Positions 24,782 through 33,279 of a stretch of 64,000 nucleotides of DNA are shown here, one piece after another (position 1 is the stretch's first letter; each line of letters opens with the position of its first letter). Location of the stretch: NCBI RefSeq assembly GCF_014648655.1, contig NZ_BMRN01000009.1, positions 62,001 to 126,000 of the forward strand, read 5' to 3'. This stretch comes from Streptomyces atratus. GTDB taxonomy: Bacteria > Actinomycetota > Actinomycetes > Streptomycetales > Streptomycetaceae. The position numbers and the translations under genes were made by a program. A model generated the notes under the pieces. The model had not been told where the DNA came from, searched no databases, and was given only the letters and a program-made list of their open reading frames with translations.

Positions 24782-25987
24782 ATGGCACGAGTATCCGAAC
24801 CCGTGATCAAGCTCGTCCGGCGTACGACCGAGCCCGTCGGAGCGCAGACCCTGCGTTCCACGGCAGCTGCGGTCATCGCCTACGTCGTGGCGGTGTGGAC
24901 CCTTCCGCATCCGGCACCGCTCACGGCACCGCTCACCGCGCTCCTCGTCGTACAGGTCACCCTCTACGCGACCCTCACCACGGGGATCCGCCGGGTGAAC
25001 TCCGTCATCGTCGGGGTGCTCATCGCCAGTGCGCTCAGCTCCCTGGTGGGGCTCAACTGGTGGAGCCTCGGACTGACGATCTTCGCCTCGCTGATCATCG
25101 GACGGCTGGTGCGGGTCGATGAGTTCGTACCCGAGGTGGCGATCAGCGCGATGCTCGTGCTGGGCGTCTCGCAGGTCGCCTCCACAGCCTGGGACCGCGT
25201 GCTGGAGACACTGATCGGTGCGGGCGTGGGACTGCTGTTCAACCTGCTCTTCGCGCCACCCGTGTGGGTGCAGTCCGCGGGTGCCTCCATCGACAGTCTG
25301 GCCCGCGCGATGGGACACATGTTCCGCACGATGGGGGAGGACGTGAGCGGTCACATCCCGGTCCAGCGGGCGGCCGACCGCCTCCACCAGGCCCGCCGGC
25401 TGGACCATGACATCGTGGAGGTCGACGCCTCGCTGCGACAGGCGGAGGAAGGCCTCACCCTCAACCCGCGCGTCCGGCAAGGGCTGGTCTACCGGGTCGT
25501 GCTGCGTACAGGTCTCGACACCCTGGAGATCTGCGCCGTCGTACTGCGGGTGCTGTCACGCACCCTGACCGATCTGGCCAAGGCCCGCACCGAGGAGACG
25601 CTGTTCCCCGCCGACGTGGCCGAATCCCTGACGGAGCTGTTCGGGCAGATGGCCGGTGCCATCGAGAGCTTCTCGGAGTTGATCACCACTCCGGTCGCGG
25701 AGAACGCCGAGGAGGCTGAGGACCGGCTCGCCCGCGCACTCGCCATCAGCCGTGCGACCAGGGACCGGGTGGCGAACCTGCTCCTCGAAGACGTTCAGGA
25801 GCATCCCAGGGACTGGCAGTTGCACGGAGCCCTGCTTGCCGAGGTCGACCGGATTCTGGACGAACTCGACATCGACAAGCGCACGGAACGCCTGGGCAAG
25901 GAGCTCGACCGGCGCGCGGCGCAACTCCACGAACGCCACCCCTGGCTGCGCGCCGTATCGCGCCGGCTGCGAGGCAGCCGGGCCTGA
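24782..25987 (+). CDS. FUSC/aromatic-acid-exporter-like membrane protein
   Basis: A 401-residue protein. Four to six hydrophobic segments occupy about residues 20-165 (AAAVIAYVVAVWTL, PLTALLVVQVTLYA with TGIRRV, SVIVGVLIASAL, GLTIFASLIIG, ETLIGAGVGLLFNLLF). A long soluble helical domain (170-401), rich in charged heptads, follows. This layout matches the FUSC/ArAE family of putative aromatic-compound or fusaric-acid exporters. ATG 24782 is chosen with GGGAAAGAG directly upstream. It stands alone; the substrate is unknown. Confidence 0.78.
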   Translation: MARVSEPVIKLVRRTTEPVGAQTLRSTAAAVIAYVVAVWTLPHPAPLTAPLTALLVVQVTLYATLTTGIRRVNSVIVGVLIASALSSLVGLNWWSLGLTIFASLIIGRLVRVDEFVPEVAISAMLVLGVSQVASTAWDRVLETLIGAGVGLLFNLLFAPPVWVQSAGASIDSLARAMGHMFRTMGEDVSGHIPVQRAADRLHQARRLDHDIVEVDASLRQAEEGLTLNPRVRQGLVYRVVLRTGLDTLEICAVVLRVLSRTLTDLAKARTEETLFPADVAESLTELFGQMAGAIESFSELITTPVAENAEEAEDRLARALAISRATRDRVANLLLEDVQEHPRDWQLHGALLAEVDRILDELDIDKRTERLGKELDRRAAQLHERHPWLRAVSRRLRGSRA

Positions 25988-26007
25988 AACCATGCGGGCG
26001 GACGGTG

Positions 26008-27135
26008 TCACCCGGAGGCCGGAAGCCGTTCGATGGCGACCAGCGCCGCATCGTCGCCCAGGCAGCCGCCGGCGTGGCGGACGAGGTCGGCACACAGAGA
26101 TTCCAGCAGGGAGTCCGGGCCCTGGCCGCACCGCGATGCGGCCCGTTCCGGGAGCGGATAGAAGGCCCCTGACCGGTCCCGGGACTCGATGACACCGTCC
26201 GTGTACAGGAGCAGGGTGTCGCCGACGCCGAAGGTGAACGTCTGCGCCGTGTGTTCGGTGACCAGCAGGTGCGTCAGACCGAGCGGTGGGGCGGGCGCCC
26301 GTACATTGAGCGGGTTCGCCTCTCCCGCGCGCAGCAGGAGCGGCGGTGGATGACCGCAGCTGACCAGCTGGAGCTCGGTGGCGGCATCGGGGATGTCGAG
26401 AACGGCCGCGGTGACAAAGGACTCGGCAAGGTCCCGGTCGTTGTCCACGCCTTCGTGAACGGCGTGGTTCTCGTCCAGTGCGATGCTCGCCTCCAGATGC
26501 GCCACCAGATCGGGCAGTTGCGCCTCCTGGCGGGAAAGAGCGTGGAAGGCACCCAGGACGCTGGCTGCCTCACCGATCGCGGACAGTCCCTTACCGCGGA
26601 CATCGCCGATGATCAGGCGGGTTCCGTCGGTGGTGCGTGCGGCCGCGTACAGATCGCCGCCGATCTGCGCCTCCGCCTCCGCGGCCAGATAGACCGAGGC
26701 GATGCGCAGGGGGCCACTGCGCCTGGGCAGCGGCCGCAGCACTACTCGCTGCGCCGCCTCGGCCACCGAACGGAGCTGGGACACCGCCTGCTCGTTCCTT
26801 TCTCTCAGATGGGCGAAGAAGGTGACGAAGACAGAGATGAGAATGAGCGCGATGATCTGGTAGGTGTGATTGAGGTCGTTGATGCTCGTGCGCGCGACGG
26901 CCACCAGGGATTGGGCCAGCACGGCGACCGCACCGACGAAAGCGGTCATGCGCGGCCCGGTGAAAGAGGCAGCCACCGCAGGAGCCGCCACCAGGAACGG
27001 ACCGAGGTGCACATCCGGCGGCGCGATGACGTCAACCACCGTGACGACGGCGATCAGCGCGAACGGCATCGCCACGAGAGCCTTCCTGCGCCTTGGGGTC
27101 TTCGGGAACGACTGCAGGAACCGCCGGGAAGCCAT
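26008..27135 (-). CDS. Membrane-anchored SpoIIE/PP2C serine phosphatase
   Basis: A 375-residue protein. Several N-terminal membrane helices (about residues 18-110) precede a PP2C-type SpoIIE domain. The metal-binding residues look intact: IGGDLYAAART, IIGDVRGKGL, LLLYTDGVIESRD and GDDAALVAI. Such RsbU-like phosphatases act on anti-anti-sigma factors to control stress sigma factors. ATG 27135 (MASRRF) is preferred; GTG 27153, with a GGAGG ribosome site, is the alternative. It converges on the FUSC gene with 20 bases between. Confidence 0.88.
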   Translation of the reverse strand: MASRRFLQSFPKTPRRRKALVAMPFALIAVVTVVDVIAPPDVHLGPFLVAAPAVAASFTGPRMTAFVGAVAVLAQSLVAVARTSINDLNHTYQIIALILISVFVTFFAHLRERNEQAVSQLRSVAEAAQRVVLRPLPRRSGPLRIASVYLAAEAEAQIGGDLYAAARTTDGTRLIIGDVRGKGLSAIGEAASVLGAFHALSRQEAQLPDLVAHLEASIALDENHAVHEGVDNDRDLAESFVTAAVLDIPDAATELQLVSCGHPPPLLLRAGEANPLNVRAPAPPLGLTHLLVTEHTAQTFTFGVGDTLLLYTDGVIESRDRSGAFYPLPERAASRCGQGPDSLLESLCADLVRHAGGCLGDDAALVAIERLPASG

Positions 27136-27333
27136 GCTTCCGGGATACCTCACCCGGTCCGCCTCCGCTCCCCGTACGGCTGATCGGCACGGCACGGCCC
27201 CGTCACTCCGTGCTGCATACCGCTCACTCGGACGGTCGCCCGTTTTCACTCACTTGCTTCGCGCGCCGCGCCGTCCGGGCCGGGCCTGGCAACGCTGAGC
27301 CCACCAACCGCCTCTGGACGAAGAGAGAACAGC

Positions 27334-28338
27334 ATGACCGTCTCAGCCTTCCTCGCCCCGCGGATGTGGATACGCGGGCGGCGCGCGCGGACCGTCGCCG
27401 TGGCGCTCACCGCAGCCTCCCTTGCCGCGGCCGCCGGACCTGCCGCAGCCGATGGCGGTGCCGATCCGGCCGGCACCAAGCCCACGGTGGTGGTGGTACA
27501 CGGCGCGTTCGCCGATGCCTCGGGCTGGAACGGTGTGGTGGAACGCCTGCAGCGTGACGGGTACAAGGTCATGGCCCCGGCCAATCCGCTGCGCGGGCTC
27601 GCCGGTGACTCCGCGTACATAGCCGGCGTGCTGAAGAGCATCAGGGGCCCGATCGTGCTGGCCGGGCATTCCTACGGCGGTGCGGTGATCAGCAACGCCG
27701 CCGCGGGGAACCCGCAGGTGAAGTCGCTGGTGTTCGTGTCCGCGCTCATGCCGGACAAGGGGGAGAGGCTGTCGGATCTGTCGGCGAGGTTCGCGGGAAG
27801 CGAGCTGAATGCGGCTCTGAAGCCGATGCCGTTCCCGGAGGCCGACGGAAAGGAGGGGGTCGATCTGTACATCCAGCCCGACAGGTTCCACGACGTCTTC
27901 GCGGCGGACGTGCCGTCGGGCACCACGGCCGTGATGGCCGCCACTCAACGCCCCATCAACGGAGCCGCGTTCATGGAAACGGCGGCTGCGGCGGCCTGGA
28001 AGACCATTCCGTCCTGGGCACTGGTGGCCACCCGGGACAAGGCCATCGCCCCGGATCTCGAACGCTTCGAGGCCAAGCGCGCCAAGTCGCATACCGTCGA
28101 GGTCGACTCCTCCCATGTCGCGATGATGTCGCACCCCGATGTCGTCGCCGATCTCATCCGGCAGGCCGCCGGAGACCGGACACCCGCGAAGTCGCTCATG
28201 GCCCCGACGGGCACCAGCGCCGTGGTCCTGGCCTGCATCGGCGGATTCACGGGCGTGACCGTCCTGACAGGCGCGGGCCTGGTGGCGGCGGCCCGCAGGC
28301 GCCGCGTCACCAAGGGCGGTCCCGACGCGGCCCTGTGA
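27334..28338 (+). CDS. Exported alpha/beta hydrolase with C-terminal membrane/sorting tail
   Basis: A 334-residue hydrolase. A basic N-terminus and signal peptide (cleavage near AAAD, about residue 40) precede the catalytic domain. VVVVHGAFADASGW is the oxyanion region, Ser113 in GHSYGG the nucleophile, and the expected acid and His lie in ALVATRDKAIAP and SSHVAMMSHP. This is the RsbQ/esterase-like subgroup that includes salicylate-esterase-like proteins. The last 46 residues form MAPTG (289-293), a hydrophobic helix and a RRRR tail, which looks like a variant sortase signal. The start has a plausible ribosome site (GAAGAGAG). Confidence 0.87.
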   Translation: MTVSAFLAPRMWIRGRRARTVAVALTAASLAAAAGPAAADGGADPAGTKPTVVVVHGAFADASGWNGVVERLQRDGYKVMAPANPLRGLAGDSAYIAGVLKSIRGPIVLAGHSYGGAVISNAAAGNPQVKSLVFVSALMPDKGERLSDLSARFAGSELNAALKPMPFPEADGKEGVDLYIQPDRFHDVFAADVPSGTTAVMAATQRPINGAAFMETAAAAAWKTIPSWALVATRDKAIAPDLERFEAKRAKSHTVEVDSSHVAMMSHPDVVADLIRQAAGDRTPAKSLMAPTGTSAVVLACIGGFTGVTVLTGAGLVAAARRRRVTKGGPDAAL

Positions 28339-28380
28339 CACGAAGGCGTGGAGCGCGGTGATCTCGCCGGCTCTGCCGAG

Positions 28381-28417
28381 GGAGCTCCGCTCCGGCCCCG
28401 GGCCGAGGCGGAGCTCC
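28381..28417 (+). terminator. Hairpin after the alpha/beta hydrolase
   Basis: A 10-bp perfect stem (GGAGCTCCGC with GCGGAGCTCC) with a GC-rich loop starts 43 bases after the hydrolase stop codon. A terminator role is inferred from position. Confidence 0.5.
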
Positions 28418-28583
28418 TGGGCGTCTACGGCACCGGCCGGGCACGAAGGCGCTGGAGAGGGCCGACTGAGCCCTGGTGCGGTCCGGCCGAGTGTTGTGGA
28501 TCACGGACAGAGTGTGGACAGCACGTATATGGTCCGCCGGGGCACGTCATGCCCCCGGGACGTGGCAAGGACGAGGGCGGACA

Positions 28584-29291
28584 GTGCGGCAGAGAGCCTA
28601 CGCACAGGCGATGCGGGTCATCGCCTGCGCGCTGATGGTGTGGCAGGTCTGGATGATGTGGCACATCGCCAGTTACGAGGCGTCCACAGTGCAATGGAGC
28701 TGCGACGGTACCGGCGGCTGCGCGAGCGACCAGTTCGCGGCCGTGGCCCCGTTCGCCGGAATGCTCTGCGCCGCCGCCCTCGGTCTGCTCTCCGCCCGGT
28801 TCCTGCACCGCGCGGTGCCCGGCGCGATGATCGCACTCTCCGCGGTCGCCTGTGCCGCCGGCTGGTACGACGCGGTGGCGGACGGCCGGGTCGAGTACGG
28901 CACCGTCACCGACTTCCACATCTTCTTCCCGGTCGGCCGGTTCTCCGTCTCCGACTGGCTCACCTTCCTGTGGTCCGCCGCAGGCGTGGGCTGCCTCGCC
29001 GCCTGGTGGGGTGCCGCGGTGAGCCTGCGTCGCACCGCGGGGCTGCGCAGGCTCTCCCGCCGCTACACCACGGCCGATGCGGTGCTCGAGGGGTGGCGGC
29101 CGGTGGGTCGCAGGTACGGCGAGGTCACCGTGGTGTTCGAGGACAAGGCCGGGGTGCGCCACGAGGTCCCGGCCGTCGTGGAACGCAGCGCCCTGCGACG
29201 AGACGTCCTCGCCGTGTACGACACCGACCGCCCCGGCGACCCCGCCCGAACCCGGGTCGCGGTTCCCCACCGAAAGCTGCTGCGCCGCTGA
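28584..29291 (+). CDS. Membrane protein of unknown function (first of pair)
   Basis: A 235-residue protein. Four hydrophobic segments lie near residues 8-25, 50-70, 78-95 and 125-145, then a soluble C-terminal domain of about 85 residues with GRRYGEVTVVFEDKAGVRHEV, possibly a small beta domain. GTG 28584 is chosen with the GAGGGCGG ribosome site; a longer frame to 28476 is unsupported. Its stop codon overlaps the next start by one base (TGATG), so the two membrane proteins are translationally coupled. I do not recognise the family. Confidence 0.72.
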   Translation: MRQRAYAQAMRVIACALMVWQVWMMWHIASYEASTVQWSCDGTGGCASDQFAAVAPFAGMLCAAALGLLSARFLHRAVPGAMIALSAVACAAGWYDAVADGRVEYGTVTDFHIFFPVGRFSVSDWLTFLWSAAGVGCLAAWWGAAVSLRRTAGLRRLSRRYTTADAVLEGWRPVGRRYGEVTVVFEDKAGVRHEVPAVVERSALRRDVLAVYDTDRPGDPARTRVAVPHRKLLRR

Positions 29292-29920
29292 TGAACCGAT
29301 CGATATCGTCACTGCGCAGGCTCTTCTCCTCGCTCAGGCTGGTGGCCGCCCTCTGTATCGGACTCTCCTTCGCCGCGCTGATCCAGGGCGCCATGGACGG
29401 CCCCCGCTGGCTGCTGCTGGCCGGCATCCCCGCGACGGTCCTGGTCCTGACGATTCTCGGTGATGTGGCCGAGCCGTTGCGGACGGACATCGCGATGTCG
29501 GGGCTGCGCTCCGGCGGGCCGCGGGCCTTCGCGCCCGCCGTGGTCAACGGAGTGAAGACCGTGGACAAGAGGACCGGCCGGCCGGTCCTCGACGGGCGGT
29601 CGGTGGAGTCCGTGTTCGCCTTCGACCTGACCGTGATGCCCGACGAGCTCCCCGCGTACCGGGTCCAGGTCATTCACCCCCTCGACCTGCAGGGCCTGCT
29701 GCACCGGTCCAGGGCCGTCGTCGAGTACGACCCCGAGCAGCCCTGGCGGGTCGTCATCCCCGGCAACCCGCCGCGCGAATGGCTGGCCCGCGCGAACAGC
29801 GTCTCCCCGCCGGCCGAGGTCAAGGAGCGCGTCGGCGGGTTCCCGGCCGGTTTCTGGACGCTGGTGATGGGCGTGGCCCTCGCGGCGGTGCTGCTGGTGC
29901 TGGTGCGGCTGCTCGGCTGA
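29291..29920 (+). CDS. Membrane protein of unknown function (second of pair)
   Basis: A 209-residue protein with two N-terminal membrane helices (about residues 16-33 and 40-55), a soluble middle domain of about 120 residues and one C-terminal helix (about 188-207). The soluble part, on the opposite membrane side from the short connecting loop, contains TVMPDELPAYRVQVIHPLDLQGLL followed by VVEYDPEQPWRVVIPG, a pattern seen in uncharacterised actinobacterial membrane proteins. It is coupled to the preceding gene by a one-base overlap. Function unknown. Confidence 0.7.
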   Translation: MNRSISSLRRLFSSLRLVAALCIGLSFAALIQGAMDGPRWLLLAGIPATVLVLTILGDVAEPLRTDIAMSGLRSGGPRAFAPAVVNGVKTVDKRTGRPVLDGRSVESVFAFDLTVMPDELPAYRVQVIHPLDLQGLLHRSRAVVEYDPEQPWRVVIPGNPPREWLARANSVSPPAEVKERVGGFPAGFWTLVMGVALAAVLLVLVRLLG

Positions 29921-29932
29921 CCCGCGCCCGGT

Positions 29933-31663
29933 TCAGCCGTTGCGCGGATACTTCTTGAGCACCTTGCCGTTGATGTCGGCCCGCAGATAGGCGCCGCCGT
30001 ACTCGTCCGAGACATAGACGCTGAGGGTCGGCTGGTAGTCGTCGAACGGGGATGCCGGATCGATGTCCACGTAGTGGCTGGTGGGTTCGGTGACACCGAG
30101 TTCCTTGTCCGCCCGGCGTATCAGCCCCGGGAGGGCGTCCCAGGCGAACTTGTCGAGGTCCACCGCCTTGGCGCCCGGCATGAGGGTGCCGCCCGCTCGT
30201 TCGCGGGTGGCCTCGCCGTCCCGGTACTCGTAGACGTCGTACAGGCCCTTGTCGGTCCTGACCGGGGCCTCGACGCGCGCGTGCTCCTCGTACAGCGAGA
30301 ACGAGGTGACCCGGCTGCCGCCCATCACCGGCTTGAGCGCGGCGATGACGGACCGTGCCCCGGTCGGCGTCAGCAGGTCCTTGGTCTTCGCCTCGTTCGC
30401 CGTCTCCGTCTCCTTCGCCTTCTTTGTCCCGGTGGCCGACGGGCTGCTGGAGGTGCGGTCCGAAACGGGCGGCGTGCCGCCGGAAGCGTTCGTGTCCGGG
30501 GCGGGCAGCAGCGACCACACGAGGACACCGGTCAGGGCGGTCCCCGTGAGGGCGGTGGCCGTCGTGATGGCGCGGCCCCGCCGGACCCGGCGGCGGATCT
30601 CGTGCGTCCCCAGCGTCGCGGGCTCGGGCCGCGCGGGCGCGGCGACGGGCCGACGACCGGTCTCGGGCGCGGTGGCCGGGCGCCGGACGGGGGCGGTGGG
30701 CAGGACGGTGGTCGGGCCGGCCGGGCCGTGGCCGGGCGGCACCGCGTCCTGCCGTGTGGGCGTTTCCTGGCCGGGCGGTACGGAGTCCTGCGGGGCCGCC
30801 GGGCTCTGCCGAGGCGCCCCGACCGGCGCGCTCACCGACGCCAGCATCCGGTCCAGTTCCTCGGCCCCGGGCCTCGCGGCCGTGTCCCGGGTCAGCAGCG
30901 CGTTCAGTACGGGAGTCAGCGGACCGGCCTGCCGGGGCGGGGGTATCTCCTCGTTCAGCACGGCCGCCAGCGTCGCCAGCGTGGTGGCCTTGCGCAGCGG
31001 ATGCCGGCCCTCCACAGCGACGTACAGCATCATGCCGAGCGACCACAGGTCCGACGACGGATCGCCCTCCTCGCCGCGAATCCGCTCGGGCGCCATGTAG
31101 TCGGGGGAACCGATGATGGAGCCGGTCGCCGTCAGGCTCGTGGACTCACGGATCGCGGCGATGCCGAAGTCCGTGAGCACCGGACGGCCGTCGGCCCGCA
31201 GCAGTACGTTGGCCGGTTTCACGTCGCGGTGGTGGATACCGGCGGCGTGGGCGGCGCGCAACGCGGACAGCACTCCGCGTCCGAGGTCGGCGGCCTCGAC
31301 GGGGGTGAGGGTGCCCTCGGCGAGGCGTTCCGCGAGCGAGGCGCCGGGCACCAGCTCCATCACTATCCACGGGTACGTGTGCTCGCCGCCGTCCACGATG
31401 TGGTGGACCGTGACGACGCCAGGGTGGTCGAGCCGGGCCAGCGCACGGGCCTCGCGCAGCACCCGCGCCCGCAGCAGCCGGGCCGCCTCCGGATCGTTCT
31501 CGGCGAGCGCGGGGTCCGGAGGCCGTACTTCCTTGAGCGCCACATCGCGATGCAGAGCCAGGTCATGGGCTCGCCACACCATGCCCATACCGCCACTGCC
31601 GAGCCGGTTCACCAGCTCGAAACGGTCGTCGATCACTCGGCGCACAGGCCCCCCGGCGTTCAT
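29933..31663 (-). CDS. Transmembrane serine/threonine protein kinase (PknB-like)
   Basis: A 576-residue receptor kinase. The catalytic domain (about 14-275) has a glycine loop LGSGGMGMVW, Lys44, HRD Asp147 in HHRDVKPANVLL, DFG Asp165 and APE at 191-193, all intact. A Pro-rich linker (280-360), one membrane helix (about 365-386) and an extracellular domain of about 190 residues follow; the latter is not a PASTA domain and is unrecognised. ATG 31663 has no Shine-Dalgarno site, but TACCCT, a possible -10 box, lies 7 bases upstream, so the mRNA may be leaderless. The ligand and substrates are unknown. Confidence 0.9.
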   Translation of the reverse strand: MNAGGPVRRVIDDRFELVNRLGSGGMGMVWRAHDLALHRDVALKEVRPPDPALAENDPEAARLLRARVLREARALARLDHPGVVTVHHIVDGGEHTYPWIVMELVPGASLAERLAEGTLTPVEAADLGRGVLSALRAAHAAGIHHRDVKPANVLLRADGRPVLTDFGIAAIRESTSLTATGSIIGSPDYMAPERIRGEEGDPSSDLWSLGMMLYVAVEGRHPLRKATTLATLAAVLNEEIPPPRQAGPLTPVLNALLTRDTAARPGAEELDRMLASVSAPVGAPRQSPAAPQDSVPPGQETPTRQDAVPPGHGPAGPTTVLPTAPVRRPATAPETGRRPVAAPARPEPATLGTHEIRRRVRRGRAITTATALTGTALTGVLVWSLLPAPDTNASGGTPPVSDRTSSSPSATGTKKAKETETANEAKTKDLLTPTGARSVIAALKPVMGGSRVTSFSLYEEHARVEAPVRTDKGLYDVYEYRDGEATRERAGGTLMPGAKAVDLDKFAWDALPGLIRRADKELGVTEPTSHYVDIDPASPFDDYQPTLSVYVSDEYGGAYLRADINGKVLKKYPRNG

Positions 31664-31716
31664 GGAAAGGAGGGTACTGGGCGGGTCCGCAGCGGTGCGC
31701 AGCCACCCCGTACCCC

Positions 31717-32099
31717 TCACGCGTCTTCGCTCGGCGTGAGCCGCAGCGTCACGATCCCCACGCTGCCGTCCGGCCGGTGGGCCGGCGCCTCCGCGGAGAA
31801 CCCCGGCCGGTCCCGGGCGAAACCGAGGTCGATCACCGCTTCGACGGTCTCACCCGCCCAGTCGGCCGGGACGCGGCCGGTCAGCCGGAACCAGCTTGTG
31901 CCCCAGGCAGGCCCCCAGTCCTCGCCGATGGCGCCGGGCTCGTAGGGGGCGGCCACCGCCTCGGCGAAGGGCACCGGTTCGCGGAGGCGTGCCAGACCTC
32001 GAAGTCAAGGGGTGCCGTACGGGGATGGACAGCGGGGCGGATGCGCTCGCGCAGGGCGCGGCCGAGCCGTTCCTCGGTCAGTGTGCGGTCCTCATGCAT
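31717..32099 (-). pseudogene. Alpha-mannosidase (GH38) remnant: frameshift plus internal deletion
   Basis: From ATG 32099 the frame reads MHEDRTLTEERLG...FEVWHA, the N-terminus of actinobacterial GH38 alpha-mannosidases. Near 31985-31995 the match moves to another frame (REPVPFAEAVAAPYEP, WGTSWFRLTGRVPA), as expected for a single-base loss. The match stops at HRPDG and joins VTLRLTPSEDA, which resembles the C-terminal end of the same family. The complete enzyme has about 1000 residues; fewer than 130 remain. Non-functional. Confidence 0.72.
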
Positions 32100-32145
32100 G
32101 AGTGAAGGGCCCCTCTGAATGAAATGTGTGCGGCGCGGTGGTGGT

Positions 32146-32428
32146 TCACGGGAGCTCGTCGAAGCCCACGCAGGGCAGTGACATCCCGTCGGCCAGGGCC
32201 AGGAGCTTCTCCAGCCGGGCCGGTGTCACATGGTTGGCCTCAGCGAGATCGGTGGAGTGGTAGGGGAGCGCGAAGTCGGCGGCGAAGGCGCGGGCCGCGG
32301 TGGGGATCGGCATCGACGGCGCCGACCACTGTGAAGTCCGAGGGAAGTTCGAGGAACGTCGGCATATGGACGGCGCGGGCGATGTTGCCCGCGCCGACGA
32401 GCAGTACACGATGGGGAGACACAGTCAC
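32146..32428 (-). pseudogene. Gfo/Idh/MocA-family oxidoreductase remnant
   Basis: From GTG 32428 the frame gives PHRVLLVGAGNIARAVHMP and FTVVGAVDADP, the Rossmann start of a Gfo/Idh/MocA sugar dehydrogenase. The match then shifts frame (TAARAFAADFALPYHSTDLAEA) and ends in an unrelated-looking tail, LEKLLALADGMSLPCVGFDELP, that may be the original C-terminus. Members normally have 330-400 residues; about 95 are left. It has a frameshift and a large internal deletion. Confidence 0.65.
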
Positions 32429-33105
32429 AGGGGGCCGCCCAGGCCGAGGGCGTGAGCCACCGAGGTTGGTAAGCGTTTTCCAGCACCTCGGTAAAGTGCG
32501 CTCCCAGTCGACCAGGGTGATGTCGCTGTCGAAGGTGCTGGGCAGATACCGGCTCCGGGCGAGGGCCCGCAGCTGGTGCCAGCGGTCTCGTTCAGCACGT
32601 CGAGATCGGGCGCGCCCCGGACGGGGTAGAGGATGATGCCGTCGACCCGGTCCTCGACGGCCTGGTGCAGCGCCTGGTCCTGGCGGGCGAGGGAAGCGGC
32701 GTGATCGGCGTGCGCCGTGTCGGTCATCCGGACCGCGGAGTCCGAGAAGAACAGCCGCAGCCCGCGCTCCGAACAGCCGGAATCGACCCCGCGCAGCACT
32801 TCGGACTGGTACGGCCCCTGGCCGCTGATGATGCAGGCGACCACACCGGATCTGTGGGCCGAGGCGGGTTCCGCGGTCCGGTCCGAAGGATCGGCGACAA
32901 AGGTACCCAGACCCCGGCGGCGTACCAACAATCCTTCCGCGACAAGGTCGTTGAGTGCCCGGACGGCGGTGGTGGAACTGACCCCGAAGCGCTCGTGCAG
33001 CTGGTTCTGAGTGATGAACGGAGCGCCGGCCACGTACTCGTCACGTGCCACCTCGGCCCGCAACTCATCCTTGATGCGCTGGTACTTGGGTCCGGACGTA
33101 CCCAT
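32425..33105 (-). pseudogene. GntR/LacI-type regulator, truncated in the ligand domain
   Basis: From ATG 33105 (MGTSGPKYQRIKDEL) a complete GntR winged helix is encoded (ITQNQLHERFGVSSTTAVRALNDL, about residues 33-56), then the first part of a LacI-type sugar-binding domain (SGVVACIISGQGPYQSEVLRGVD, DGIILYPV). Homology ends near 32590 at DLDVLNE; the rest of the ORF is low-complexity and out of frame. An intact protein would have about 350 residues. The DNA-binding domain could still be made, but ligand response should be lost. Confidence 0.7.
32471..32481. promoter_or_regulatory. LacI-type operator core (second copy)
   Basis: AAGCGTTTTCC here is identical to the core of the operator upstream of the intact LacI gene (34373-34383). 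It lies about 45 bases upstream of the decayed oxidoreductase start, as expected for a former LacI-controlled promoter. Confidence 0.45.
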
Positions 33106-33126
33106 CCAGCCGCCACCCTCTCGGAT

Positions 33127-33138
33127 TTGACGCGTCAA
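33127..33138. promoter_or_regulatory. Perfect palindrome TTGACGCGTCAA upstream of the GntR remnant
   Basis: A 12-base perfect palindrome lies 22 bases upstream of the GntR ATG. A partly matching AATGCGTCAA occurs at 33239-33248 and a spaced TCAA...TTGA at about 33135-33148. Clustered half-sites in front of a GntR gene suggest autoregulation. Confidence 0.45.
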
Positions 33139-33279
33139 TCGGCGTTGATCACAGCGTGGTGGCGGTTAACGCATTATTTCAAGGGGGTTGCAGCGAACCG
33201 ATCGGCAACTCAGTGCGCTAAGCAGGGGAGTTGTCGATTCAATGCGTCAATCGTCAATCCAGTGGTCCGGACGAGGGCC

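Noticed and set aside
30074..31945. 623-residue plus-strand ORF opposite the Ser/Thr kinase
   Set aside because: The minus strand has complete kinase motifs; this frame has none.
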